Assembly: GCA_018647445.1 (NCBI GenBank)
Contig: JABGTE010000032.1
Location: forward strand, 1 to 40,818
Source: Gammaproteobacteria bacterium
Lineage (GTDB): Bacteria > Pseudomonadota > Gammaproteobacteria > Pseudomonadales > Azotimanducaceae
Direction of reading: 5' to 3'
DNA length: 40,818 nt
The stretch's first letter is position 1. The number at the start of each line of letters is the position of its first letter. Both the position numbers and the translations under genes were made by a program. Below the pieces are notes generated by a model. That model worked only from the letters and a program-made list of their open reading frames with translations, was not told where the DNA came from and ran no database searches. Positions 8,862-16,330 of this stretch are shown here, one piece after another.

Positions 8862-8951
8862 AACATACATAATCGGCTCAAACTTTTCGCCTCATGACGC
8901 ACCCAAAACCAAGGCGCGGCGTATCGGTCAAAACACAAGCATTTTTGCGGT

Positions 8952-9428
8952 TCAATCCAGCTCTACCCATCGTTTTTGCGGCGGATAGCAGTAACCCGCT
9001 TCTGCGCAACCTTGATACTCAATGAGGAACGGCTTGGAACCCGCCTCGGCCTTTGTCAGATCGGGTCCGATAGGAACATCAAGCGCCAAGTCTTCGCGGT
9101 AGATCAACACTTCGCCGAAATATTCGTCGTGATAGGGCTCGGCCTCGGGGAACTGAACCGCAACGAGCTCACCGCTGGGCCCTGCAACCTTCAACCGGCT
9201 TCGATATAAGTAGTGTCCTGGCTCAACACGCCATAACAACTGCAAACGCTCACCCTGAACAAAACCAAGAAATTCAAAGGCTGTATCAACCGGTAAGATG
9301 CTATTGGCCAGATCATTTTGCGAAGCGCTCGATTGAAAGAAATCAAAGGTGGCCGCGATCGCAGGCATCGGTGCTTGACCTAAACACCACGCCAAAAGCC
9401 CAATTGTAAATAGAGAATACCGGTTCAT
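8952..9428 (-). CDS. Stand-alone DsbD N-terminal (alpha) domain protein
   Basis: A secreted protein matching only the periplasmic N-terminal domain of the thiol:disulfide interchange protein DsbD. A signal peptide occupies about residues 1-26 (ending PAIAA). The DsbD-alpha fold follows, with FLGFVQGERLQLLWRV and GHYLYRSRLKV, ending in YQGCAEAGYCYPPQKRW with the redox pair C141 and C147 (C103/C109 in mature E. coli numbering). The gene stops at 158 residues: the eight-helix membrane domain and the C-terminal thioredoxin domain of DsbD, about 400 residues, are absent, and I saw no trace of them downstream. Without the membrane domain it cannot draw electrons from cytoplasmic thioredoxin by the usual route. 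ATG 9428 has GGAAG 8 bases upstream and is preferred over starts reaching 9473. Confidence 0.88.
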   Translation of the reverse strand: MNRYSLFTIGLLAWCLGQAPMPAIAATFDFFQSSASQNDLANSILPVDTAFEFLGFVQGERLQLLWRVEPGHYLYRSRLKVAGPSGELVAVQFPEAEPYHDEYFGEVLIYREDLALDVPIGPDLTKAEAGSKPFLIEYQGCAEAGYCYPPQKRWVELD

Positions 9429-9471
9429 GCCCATCTCTTCCTTTTTCTCAATCCCATCGTAGACTAGGGAC

Positions 9472-10284
9472 ATGATTCTAACGCCTTACAAGGTCCAAAT
9501 CCCAGTCGGCCGCCGCGCTATCTCGGGCTTTCTCAAAGTAGCCCGGAGCAGCAGCTTGGTCCTTATCTTGGCAGGGTGCAATAGCCTAACGGCGCCGGTA
9601 ACGGACCCACCTGCGTTCGATTCCGCCATCGGTCAAAGCGCAGCCGAAAAAAGCCAGCAGCCTAGCGCTTATTACCGGGATCCCCATCAGGGCTTACTCG
9701 ATCTCGCCGATCATGCCCTAAAACGACAACGTTTAACCCAGCCTGCCGCCACGAGTGCGCTCACTTACTTCAATTTAATACTGATCAAAGATCCAGACCA
9801 CCAAGCCGCGAAAGCCGGCCTTAGCAACATCATTAACCAATACTTGGAGTGGGCGCTGCGTGCAATCGAAGCCGCTAACTACGCCGAGGCCAACCGATTT
9901 TTGGAGCGCGCGGCACGGGTAAACCCCAAATCCTCAGACATTGCCGCAATGGCTGATCGACTGCGCCGGAAACGAGAAGAAGGTCGCCTCACCGAAATTT
10001 TACCACCTTGGCTCCTTTTAGCTCGAAACGCGCCGGTACAGTCATTAGCGGACCAAACACAAGTAAGTGCCTACCTTCGGGACCTAGCCCAGACGATCGA
10101 AGCACGCAATGCCAAAGTTGCTATTTATAGTCACGATGATGCAGAAGGCAGATGGCTCTATCAGCAGCTCAACGCCAACACCCGCAGTCGATTGCGCGGC
10201 ACCCTAAAAATCGACACGCCCAGCCGGATCGAAATGCATTTTCCGAGCAACCCCAGTACAATTCCGCCCGTAGAGCCTTTATAA
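9472..10284 (+). CDS. TPR-like lipoprotein
   Basis: Predicted outer- or inner-membrane lipoprotein. A hydrophobic signal (SSLVLILAGC) ends in a lipobox with the lipidated Cys at residue 36. The mature part has two helix-pair repeats resembling TPRs: ALTYFNLILIKDPDHQAAK and AANYAEANRFLERAARVNP. The C-terminal third is an unassigned alpha/beta segment with KVAIYSHDDAEGRWLYQQL. The ATG at 9472 lacks a well-spaced ribosome site; the TTG starts inside the signal would leave it too short. It runs divergently from the DsbD-alpha gene with only 43 bases between, and is probably co-transcribed with the DUF2333 gene 27 bases downstream. Function unknown. Confidence 0.8.
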   Translation: MILTPYKVQIPVGRRAISGFLKVARSSSLVLILAGCNSLTAPVTDPPAFDSAIGQSAAEKSQQPSAYYRDPHQGLLDLADHALKRQRLTQPAATSALTYFNLILIKDPDHQAAKAGLSNIINQYLEWALRAIEAANYAEANRFLERAARVNPKSSDIAAMADRLRRKREEGRLTEILPPWLLLARNAPVQSLADQTQVSAYLRDLAQTIEARNAKVAIYSHDDAEGRWLYQQLNANTRSRLRGTLKIDTPSRIEMHFPSNPSTIPPVEPL

Positions 10285-10311
10285 AGTCACCATCGAGTTT
10301 AGTCGAACATC

Positions 10312-11352
10312 ATGAAAAACCCATTTAAAAAGACCATTGATGAAGGCCTCGAGCAGCTTGAAACCGGCGCTGCCAATGCATGGATCCTTAGTGGCCTAAA
10401 AGTCGTCCTGGCGGGCATCGCAATCGTTGCCTTAATATCTCTTGGGCTCGGCTTTTATTGGAGCCAAGAGCCCAAAATGACCATCCAGGAGGCTGGAAAG
10501 ATCAATCAATCTGCCCCGACTGGCACGGCAACCGTTCAAGCGCTGCAACAGCTCGGTGGTATTTTGCTGCACAAACCCGGCGGTTATCTATCAAACGATC
10601 TGCTTCCCCCGGGCGTCTTCTTAGACAACGTCCCCAATTGGGAGTTTGGCGTTTTGGTACAAGTCCGGGACCTCGCGCGTGCGCTTCGCAACACTCTGAG
10701 CCGGAGCCAGTCCCAGTCTCGGGAAGATCCAGATCTCGTTATTGCAGAAAACCAATTTTATTTCGATAACAATTCTTGGTTCTTGCCCGCAACAGAGGAT
10801 GAGTATCAAAAAGGACTCGTCGCATTAGACCGCTACCTGCTGCGGTTAGGAGACCCTGGCGAGCAACAAGCTCAATTTTATGCGCGGGCCGACAACCTGA
10901 GCCTTTGGCTTGGCGAGGCCGAAACCCGCCTGGGAAGCCTTTCTCAACGCTTAAGTGCAAGCGTTGGCAAACGTCAGCTCGATACGGCCTTAGCCGGCGA
11001 CAGCGCCGCGCAGCAATCCACGACCACTGCCGGAGAACAAGAACTCAAGACGCCCTGGCTTGAACTCGATGACATCTTTTATGAGGCGCGCGGATCGACC
11101 TGGGCAATTCTTGTGATTCTCCGGGCGATCGAGCACGACTTTGGCCTCGTCCTCGAGAAGAAAAATGCCCGAGTGAGTCTCCGACAAATTATTCGGGAAC
11201 TCGAACCCACCCAGGACCCGTTGTGGAGTCCGATGATTCTCAATGGCAGCGGCCTTGGTGTTCTGGCCAATCATTCTTTAGTCATGGCCTCCCATATCTC
11301 GCGCGCGAACGCTGCCATGAATGACTTAAGGCAGTTGCTAGAGCAAGGCTAG
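10312..11352 (+). CDS. DUF2333 family inner-membrane protein
   Basis: Recognised as the DUF2333 family of proteobacteria, function unknown. A short cytoplasmic N-terminus leads to a single membrane segment (VVLAGIAIVALISLGLGFYW, about residues 31-50). A large extracytoplasmic domain follows, with conserved-looking stretches GGYLSNDLLPPGVFLDNVPNWEFG near residue 90 and FYFDNNSWFLPATEDEYQKG near 150. The C-terminal half is helical. At 346 residues it appears complete. The 27-base gap from the TPR lipoprotein suggests an operon; both products are envelope proteins, so a joint role there is plausible but unproven. Confidence 0.85.
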   Translation: MKNPFKKTIDEGLEQLETGAANAWILSGLKVVLAGIAIVALISLGLGFYWSQEPKMTIQEAGKINQSAPTGTATVQALQQLGGILLHKPGGYLSNDLLPPGVFLDNVPNWEFGVLVQVRDLARALRNTLSRSQSQSREDPDLVIAENQFYFDNNSWFLPATEDEYQKGLVALDRYLLRLGDPGEQQAQFYARADNLSLWLGEAETRLGSLSQRLSASVGKRQLDTALAGDSAAQQSTTTAGEQELKTPWLELDDIFYEARGSTWAILVILRAIEHDFGLVLEKKNARVSLRQIIRELEPTQDPLWSPMILNGSGLGVLANHSLVMASHISRANAAMNDLRQLLEQG

Positions 11353-11545
11353 CGTCCATAAAGCCATCTGCCAAACCCGATTTGGCTCTGCCATAACTCG
11401 CACTTATGCCTTTCTTCCCAGAATTGGCCAGCATTGACCCCATTATTGCGTCAGACAGCGGTTCCCTCACGCGCCACAATTTTGTACCATAAGCGCGCCT
11501 GACTTTAGCGGCTAGGCAACCCATCACAACCTGTTGAGATCGCTT

Positions 11546-13576
11546 ATGACTTTTGACCATCAATTGCCGCCATTATTTGGCGCTCTAGGCCTCGTTGTTG
11601 CCTTTATCATCTACGTCATTATGACCAAACAAGATGAAGGCGGAGAAAAAATTAAAAAGATTGCCGATGCCATTCACAAAGGTGCAATGGTCTTTATGCA
11701 TACAGAGTATCGGCTGTTGTTTTTATTCGCGGCACCCGTTGGCTTAGCCCTTTGGTATTTCCTAGGCGGTAACACCGCGCTGTCCTTCACAGCAGGTGCT
11801 GCTTCATCAGCCCTTGCAGGTTACCTTGGCATGTTTGCCGCAACCAAAGCGAACGTTAGGACCACGGCGGCAGCTCAGTCCCAAGGCCAAGCCGGCGCTT
11901 TGACTGTCGCTTTCTATGGCGGCTCGATTATGGGTTTATGTGTTGCGTCCCTCGGCTTAATGGGCCTAGGCTCACTATACTGGCTGTTTGGTGGCGATCC
12001 AGAAACCGCCCATGCCATCCACGGTTTCGGCATGGGGGGCTCGGTTGTCGCCTTATTCAGCCGAGTCGGTGGCGGTATATTTACCAAGAGCGCAGACGTT
12101 GGCGCTGACTTGGTCGGTAAGCTTGAAGCAGGTATCCCAGAAGACGACCCCAGAAACCCGGGCGTCATCGCAGATAATGTTGGCGACAATGTCGGCGATG
12201 TTGCTGGCATGGGCTCAGATATTTTCGAATCTTATTGCGGCTCAATGATTGCGACCATTGCTATTGCATCAACCTTAGTCATGAGCAGTCCAGAAGCACA
12301 AATCCTGACTCAAGGGCTTTCAATGAGCGATGCCCAAGCGGCCTTGATGTCTTTCCCATTGGTGCTGAGTTCATTCGGATTGATTTGTTCGATTATCGGC
12401 ATTTTAATCGTTCGTGCTCGATCAAACTCCGCCCCTGAAAAGGCGCTCCGCATGGGTCACCAAGCTTCTGCGGTCATCCTGATTGCTAGCACGTACTACC
12501 TAGCTGAAGCACTTGGGATCAGCACCAATGTTTGGTATGCCATGATCGCTGGCACAATCGGTGGCATGATCATTGGCCTTGTGACGGAATACTACACTGC
12601 GCAAGGACCTGTTGTTCGGATCGCAGAATCCGGCAAAACCGGCACCGCAACCGTCATGATTACAGGATTGGCAGTTGGTATGGAGTCCGTCGTGATTCCT
12701 ATTCTGTCGATTGCAGCCATCATTTACGTTTCAACCGAAGTCGCTGGCCTGTACGGCGTGGGTATTGCCGCTGTTGGCATGCTCGCAACCGTCGGCATGA
12801 CAATGGCCCTCGACGCCTACGGCCCAGTCGCGGACAACGCGGGCGGCATTGCTGAGATGGGCGGTTTGGGCGATGAAGTCCGAGAAATCACCGACGGCTT
12901 AGACGAAGTGGGCAACACCACAGCGGCCATTGGGAAAGGCTTTGCAATTGGCGCAGCGGCATTAGCAGCTCTTGCCATTATTGCAGCCTTTGTTGAAACC
13001 ATGAAAGTCCATCAACCAGAGTTTGCATTGCTCTTGTCGAATCCAAAAGTATTGGTTGGTATCTTCATCGGCGGCACCCTGCCATTCCTCATTGCCTCTA
13101 TCACGATGACGGCAGTTGGCGATGCCGCAATGGAGATGATCGAAGAAATTCGTCGCCAATTCCGGGAAATCAAAGGTCTGATGGAAGGCGAAGCAGAAGC
13201 CGATCACGAAAAGTGTATTCAAATTGCAACCAATGCGGCGCTTAAGAAAATGATTCTGCCCGGCATCATCGCCGTTGCTGCGCCACCGGTCGTTGGTTTT
13301 GCCTTGGGTGCTGAGTCTCTTGGTGGCATGCTGGCCGGGGCATTACTCGGGTGCGTCTTGATGGCGCTCATGATGGCCAATGCTGGCGGCGCTTGGGACA
13401 ATGCCAAAAAGTACATTGAGAAAGGCAACCTCGGCGGCAAAGGCTCCGACGTTCACGCGGCAGCCGTTGTTGGCGATACAGTTGGCGATCCCTTCAAGGA
13501 TACCTCTGGGCCTGCCATGAATATCTTGATCAATGTCATGGCCATTGTTAGCTTGGTAATTGCTCCCTTGTTGTAA
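11546..13576 (+). CDS. hppA: Membrane-bound K+-dependent ion-pumping pyrophosphatase
   Basis: Couples hydrolysis of pyrophosphate to export of H+ or Na+ through a homodimeric membrane protein of about 16 helices. The catalytic signature [20 protein letters not shown] and the downstream DNVGDNVGD acidic block are intact, as are the [15 protein letters not shown] Asp cluster and the [14 protein letters not shown] loop. The motif [12 protein letters not shown] has Ala (A460) where K+-independent enzymes have Lys, so K+ stimulation is expected. The ion-gate Glu lies in IFESY, the position seen in Na+-pumping members such as the Thermotoga enzyme (LLESF). Na+ transport is therefore possible, but bacterial H+ enzymes can share this position. 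ATG 11546 is preferred over TTG 11534, giving 676 residues. A strong terminator follows. Confidence 0.96.
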   Translation: MTFDHQLPPLFGALGLVVAFIIYVIMTKQDEGGEKIKKIADAIHKGAMVFMHTEYRLLFLFAAPVGLALWYFLGGNTALSFTAGAASSALAGYLGMFAATKANVRTTAAAQSQGQAGALTVAFYGGSIMGLCVASLGLMGLGSLYWLFGGDPETAHAIHGFGMGGSVVALFSRVGGGIFTKSADVGADLVGKLEAGIPEDDPRNPGVIADNVGDNVGDVAGMGSDIFESYCGSMIATIAIASTLVMSSPEAQILTQGLSMSDAQAALMSFPLVLSSFGLICSIIGILIVRARSNSAPEKALRMGHQASAVILIASTYYLAEALGISTNVWYAMIAGTIGGMIIGLVTEYYTAQGPVVRIAESGKTGTATVMITGLAVGMESVVIPILSIAAIIYVSTEVAGLYGVGIAAVGMLATVGMTMALDAYGPVADNAGGIAEMGGLGDEVREITDGLDEVGNTTAAIGKGFAIGAAALAALAIIAAFVETMKVHQPEFALLLSNPKVLVGIFIGGTLPFLIASITMTAVGDAAMEMIEEIRRQFREIKGLMEGEAEADHEKCIQIATNAALKKMILPGIIAVAAPPVVGFALGAESLGGMLAGALLGCVLMALMMANAGGAWDNAKKYIEKGNLGGKGSDVHAAAVVGDTVGDPFKDTSGPAMNILINVMAIVSLVIAPLL

Positions 13577-13591
13577 GGGCAAATGAACGTT

Positions 13592-13622
13592 AAAAAAAGC
13601 GGGCCAAGGCCCGCTTTTTTTT
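13592..13622 (+). terminator. Rho-independent terminator of hppA
   Basis: A perfect 7-bp GC stem (gcgggcc at 13599-13605, ggcccgc at 13608-13614) closes a 2-base AA gap, so the real loop opens slightly. It is preceded by seven A and followed by eight T (13615-13622). It starts 15 bases after the hppA stop. The A tract makes it potentially bidirectional. It is the clearest terminator in the window. Confidence 0.95.
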
Positions 13623-13673
13623 GCCTAGATTTTAGAATCCATTTTTAAAAGAGACCAATAAAGGATGTGCACA

Positions 13674-14255
13674 ATGGACAACCGCTACACGTCGTTAGAC
13701 TTTGAGCAGCTCACGCCGGAACAACAACAGCTTCACCATCAAATCGCAACCTCTCGAAAGCTTGATCCGGCGCAACGTCTTGGTGGACCATTTGATCCTT
13801 GGATTGAATCACCCGTGTTAGGTGAGATCCTTTCCAACCTCGGCTACTTCCACCGGTTTCAGAGCAGCCTCAATCGCCGTCAAATCGAGCTCGCTATCTT
13901 GGTCACAGCAGCGCATTGGCAAGCAGCGTTTGAATGGTGGGCCCATGAACCCATGGCCCGAAACGCGGGCTTAACCGATTCAATCATTACGGCAATCAAA
14001 CACCGTCAGCCGCCACACCTGGGTGATCCGCTCGATCAAATCACTTGGGAGATTGCCGGCGCCCTCCAGCATGATCAGCGTTTGAGCACTGAGCTTTACC
14101 AACGTGCAGTAGCAGGACTTGGTCGCCCCGGGTTAATCGAGCTGATCAGCTTATGTGGTTACTACACAACCGTTGCTATGACCCTTAATGCCTTGGAAAT
14201 TCCATTGCCGATGGGCGAAGCCCAACCCTTCAGAGCCAGCGCTAAGACATCTTAA
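13674..14255 (+). CDS. Carboxymuconolactone decarboxylase-family protein
   Basis: An all-helical CMD/AhpD-fold protein of 193 residues. LNRRQIELAILVTAAHWQAAFEWWAHEPMARNAGL is the family core helix pair, with the paired His residues (AHW and WAHEP). The CxxC of AhpD peroxidases is missing, so it belongs with the non-redox CMD-like group. Actual decarboxylase activity is not implied; many such proteins have no known substrate. ATG 13674 has AAGG 9 bases upstream; the ATG at 13665 would overlap that site. It lies just beyond the hppA terminator, so it needs its own promoter or readthrough. Its 3' end overlaps the convergent phosphofructokinase by 14 bases. Confidence 0.85.
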   Translation: MDNRYTSLDFEQLTPEQQQLHHQIATSRKLDPAQRLGGPFDPWIESPVLGEILSNLGYFHRFQSSLNRRQIELAILVTAAHWQAAFEWWAHEPMARNAGLTDSIITAIKHRQPPHLGDPLDQITWEIAGALQHDQRLSTELYQRAVAGLGRPGLIELISLCGYYTTVAMTLNALEIPLPMGEAQPFRASAKTS

Positions 14256-15501
14256 ACTTCGGTAATTTTTTCGGTACTAATTGATTCTTAAGCCGAACGT
14301 ACTGGGGCAACCCATCCTTATAAGGTGGATAATCTTCGCCTTGGATCAACGGCCTCAAATAGTTAAGCCCGGCGGTCGTAATACCGTAGCCATCTCGCGT
14401 GATAAACGACTTCGGCATCTTGCGTTCAACATTTGCAACCTTCGACAGCGCAACCTTACCAACGCGCCAGCGATAACGGATGCCCGCTTGGCGCTCAATA
14501 GTCACCATCACACCACTCTCGCCCGCAACCGCGAGATTCACGGCTGCTTCACCAACAGCATAGGCTTGGGCCACATCAACGGCTGAAGCAATATGACGCG
14601 CCGCGCGCTGAAGGTAATCTGAGACCGCCCAGTGACACTTATAACCCAGCTTCGCCTTAATCATCTCCACCAAAGTGGGTGCAACGCCCCCTAACTGGGC
14701 GTGACCAAAGGCATCAACTCCGCCGGACTCTGCCAAAAATCGCCCATCTTCGAATTGGGCGCCTTCGGATGCGACAATCACGCAGTAGCCTTTCTTGGCA
14801 ACGGTTGTTGCCACTTTTTGAAGAAAACGCACGGGGTCAAAAGCAACCTCCGGCAGTATGATGATGTGAGGCGGATCGCCTTTCGATTTTGCCGCAAGCG
14901 CGGCAGCGGCGGCGATCCAGCCCGCGTGACGACCCATCACTTCTAACACAAACACTTTGGTTGAGGAGGCCGCCATTGACGCCACATCCAGACCCGCTTC
15001 TTCGGTTGCGACCGCCACATACTTGGCCACCGAACCAAACCCTGGACAGGTGTCGGTGAAGGGTAAGTCGTTATCGACCGTTTTGGGAATGCCGATGCAT
15101 TGCACTGGATAGCCGACGTCCTGGCTAAACTGCGCCACTTTGTTCGCCGTATCTTGCGAATCCCCTCCGCCATTGTAAAAAAAATATCCAATATCATGGG
15201 CTCTGAAGACCGCTAGGAGACGCTCGTATTCCAATCGATTGGCAGCAACCGATTTCAGCTTATATCGGCAAGAGCCGAAGGCGCCGCTTGGGGTGTGGCG
15301 AAGCATCGCGATGTCGCGCTTGGACTCTAACGCCGTATCAATCAACTCTTCATTGAGGGCACCCAGAATACCGTTTCGACCCACCAGCACGCGACCGACC
15401 GCTCGGGATTGCCGCGCCGCTTCAATTACCCCGCAAGCGGACGCGTTGATGACCGAGGTAACCCCACCTGACTGCGCATAAAAGATGTTCGCCTTGGACA
15501 C
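14242..15501 (-). CDS. pfp: Pyrophosphate-dependent 6-phosphofructokinase
   Basis: Reversible phosphorylation of fructose 6-phosphate, probably using PPi. Two diagnostic positions point away from ATP. The first is GGGDS (residues 111-115), with Asp where ATP enzymes have the second Gly of GGDGS. The second is IPKTVDNDLP (138-147), with Lys where ATP enzymes have Gly (PGTIDND). YAQSGGVTSVINA at the N-terminus and VMGRHAGWIAA further on are normal family features. At 419 residues it fits the longer group III PPi-PFKs. GTG 15501 has GGGAG 6 bases upstream and beats the TTG at 15519. A consensus TATAAT lies about 30 bases upstream. It faces hppA across the CMD gene: one enzyme uses PPi for glycolysis and the other for ion pumping. 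Confidence 0.92.
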   Translation of the reverse strand: MSKANIFYAQSGGVTSVINASACGVIEAARQSRAVGRVLVGRNGILGALNEELIDTALESKRDIAMLRHTPSGAFGSCRYKLKSVAANRLEYERLLAVFRAHDIGYFFYNGGGDSQDTANKVAQFSQDVGYPVQCIGIPKTVDNDLPFTDTCPGFGSVAKYVAVATEEAGLDVASMAASSTKVFVLEVMGRHAGWIAAAAALAAKSKGDPPHIIILPEVAFDPVRFLQKVATTVAKKGYCVIVASEGAQFEDGRFLAESGGVDAFGHAQLGGVAPTLVEMIKAKLGYKCHWAVSDYLQRAARHIASAVDVAQAYAVGEAAVNLAVAGESGVMVTIERQAGIRYRWRVGKVALSKVANVERKMPKSFITRDGYGITTAGLNYLRPLIQGEDYPPYKDGLPQYVRLKNQLVPKKLPKFKMS

Positions 15502-15530
15502 ACTGCTCTCCCACACCAATAATTTTTTTA

Positions 15531-15560
15531 ATTATACCGAAAACGCTGTCGGTTAAATTT
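15531..15560 (-). promoter_or_regulatory. Promoter for the phosphofructokinase gene
   Basis: The minus strand carries a perfect TATAAT (15531-15536) about 30 bases before the GTG at 15501, with the region upstream AT-rich. No good -35 is visible at 16-18 bases (AATTTA at 17). Expected leader length is about 23 bases. Confidence 0.5.
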
Positions 15561-15580
15561 TAGTTTTTTAAAGCTCAGCC

Positions 15581-15609
15581 CTTGAATTCAACCGCCGACA
15601 TCTTATCTA
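15581..15609 (+). promoter_or_regulatory. Candidate promoter of the small heat-shock gene
   Basis: CTTGAA (15581-15586) resembles the sigma32 -35 (CTTGAAA), and TTGAAT (15582-15587) also serves as a sigma70 -35, with TATCTA (15604-15609) 16 bases on. No CCCCAT -10 is present, so heat-shock control is only suggested. Confidence 0.38.
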
Positions 15610-15650
15610 ACCCTCAGCAGCATTTTTAGACAACCACCAGGAGCCTACCC

Positions 15651-16106
15651 ATGACCTATCAATTTCGAACCCTGAGCACGCGCCAAATGAACCCGAACCT
15701 TGCCGAATGGCTCGACTTGGGCGGGCATCAAGCCCGCAGCAACCAACCGCTAAAAAAAGATGACAACCCGGCCAGCAACAAGCGCGCGCCAAACTATGAT
15801 CTGCGGCAAACCCCAACCCAAACGGAAATCAAGCTGGCCATGCCCGGTGTTTCGCCAGAGATGCTTAATATAAGTATTGAACGGCGACGACTCACGATTT
15901 CCGGTCAATCCAAGACGGCTGCTTCAGACCCGACAAGCCAATTGCTTCATAAAGGCCTCGGCGAGCTGCACTTTGAGAAGGTCTTCGATCTAACGGAGGA
16001 TGCCGACCCTGATGCGATCCGGGCCTCAATTAAACTCGGCTTGGTCACCATTGAGATTCCGAGGAAAACCGATCAACTGCCTCGCCGCATTGCGGTGGAA
16101 CATTGA
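15651..16106 (+). CDS. Small heat-shock protein (Hsp20 / alpha-crystallin domain)
   Basis: ATP-independent holdase chaperone. A variable, polar N-terminus of about 50 residues leads into the alpha-crystallin domain: APNYDLRQTPTQTEIKLAMPGV, LNISIERRRLTISGQSK, and the closing ASIKLGLVTIEIPRK, which is the family's A-x3-n-G-v-L-x-I-x-I-P signature with Leu where many have Gly-Val/Leu. The tail ends RRIAVEH; the classic I-x-I is weak (IAV). At 151 residues it is a normal size. AGGAG lies 7 bases before the ATG. It is divergent from the phosphofructokinase gene. Confidence 0.9.
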   Translation: MTYQFRTLSTRQMNPNLAEWLDLGGHQARSNQPLKKDDNPASNKRAPNYDLRQTPTQTEIKLAMPGVSPEMLNISIERRRLTISGQSKTAASDPTSQLLHKGLGELHFEKVFDLTEDADPDAIRASIKLGLVTIEIPRKTDQLPRRIAVEH

Positions 16107-16127
16107 TGAGGCGGCGTCACCCAATGG

Positions 16128-16139
16128 GGTTTTAAAACC
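16128..16139. repeat. 12-bp perfect palindrome downstream of hsp20
   Basis: GGTTTTAAAACC lies 21 bases after the hsp20 stop. There is no T tract after it, so it is not a standard terminator. It may be a protein site or chance. Confidence 0.35.
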
Positions 16140-16162
16140 GGCTTAGGCACACCTTTCGCATA

Positions 16163-16214
16163 GTGCACATCGACTCAGTGCACATCGACTCAGTGCACAT
16201 CGACTCAGTGCACC
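16163..16214. repeat. Tandem repeat, 15-bp unit, about 3.5 copies
   Basis: The unit GTGCACATCGACTCA occurs three times without mismatch at 16163, 16178 and 16193, followed by a partial GTGCAC at 16208. Each unit starts with the palindrome GTGCAC. It lies in the 224-base gap between the convergent hsp20 and nadE genes; apart from this and the 12-bp palindrome I see nothing in the gap. Confidence 0.95.
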
Positions 16215-16330
16215 AACGAGGCGCATCAGCGTTGCTGTAACGTGCCGGACTGCTTTAATCGGCCGTAAATCGCCAGCCAAGAACCGGGAAGACCGCTGGG
16301 GCTCGAAAGCGCCCGGCGGCGACGCCCAAC

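Noticed and set aside
8704-8951. Remnants of the DsbD membrane and thioredoxin domains
   Set aside because: Reading the minus strand after the stop at 8952 shows early stops and no cysteine or membrane motifs in the stretch inspected.
11370-11386. Hairpin GCCAAA-cccga-TTTGGC after the DUF2333 gene
   Set aside because: Only 6 bp and no T tract, so not called as a terminator.
13674-14255. AhpD alkylhydroperoxidase
   Set aside because: The CxxC redox pair is absent.
16163-16214. Possible CRISPR array
   Set aside because: The 15-bp units are directly adjacent with no spacers and no cas genes are near; it is a simple tandem repeat.
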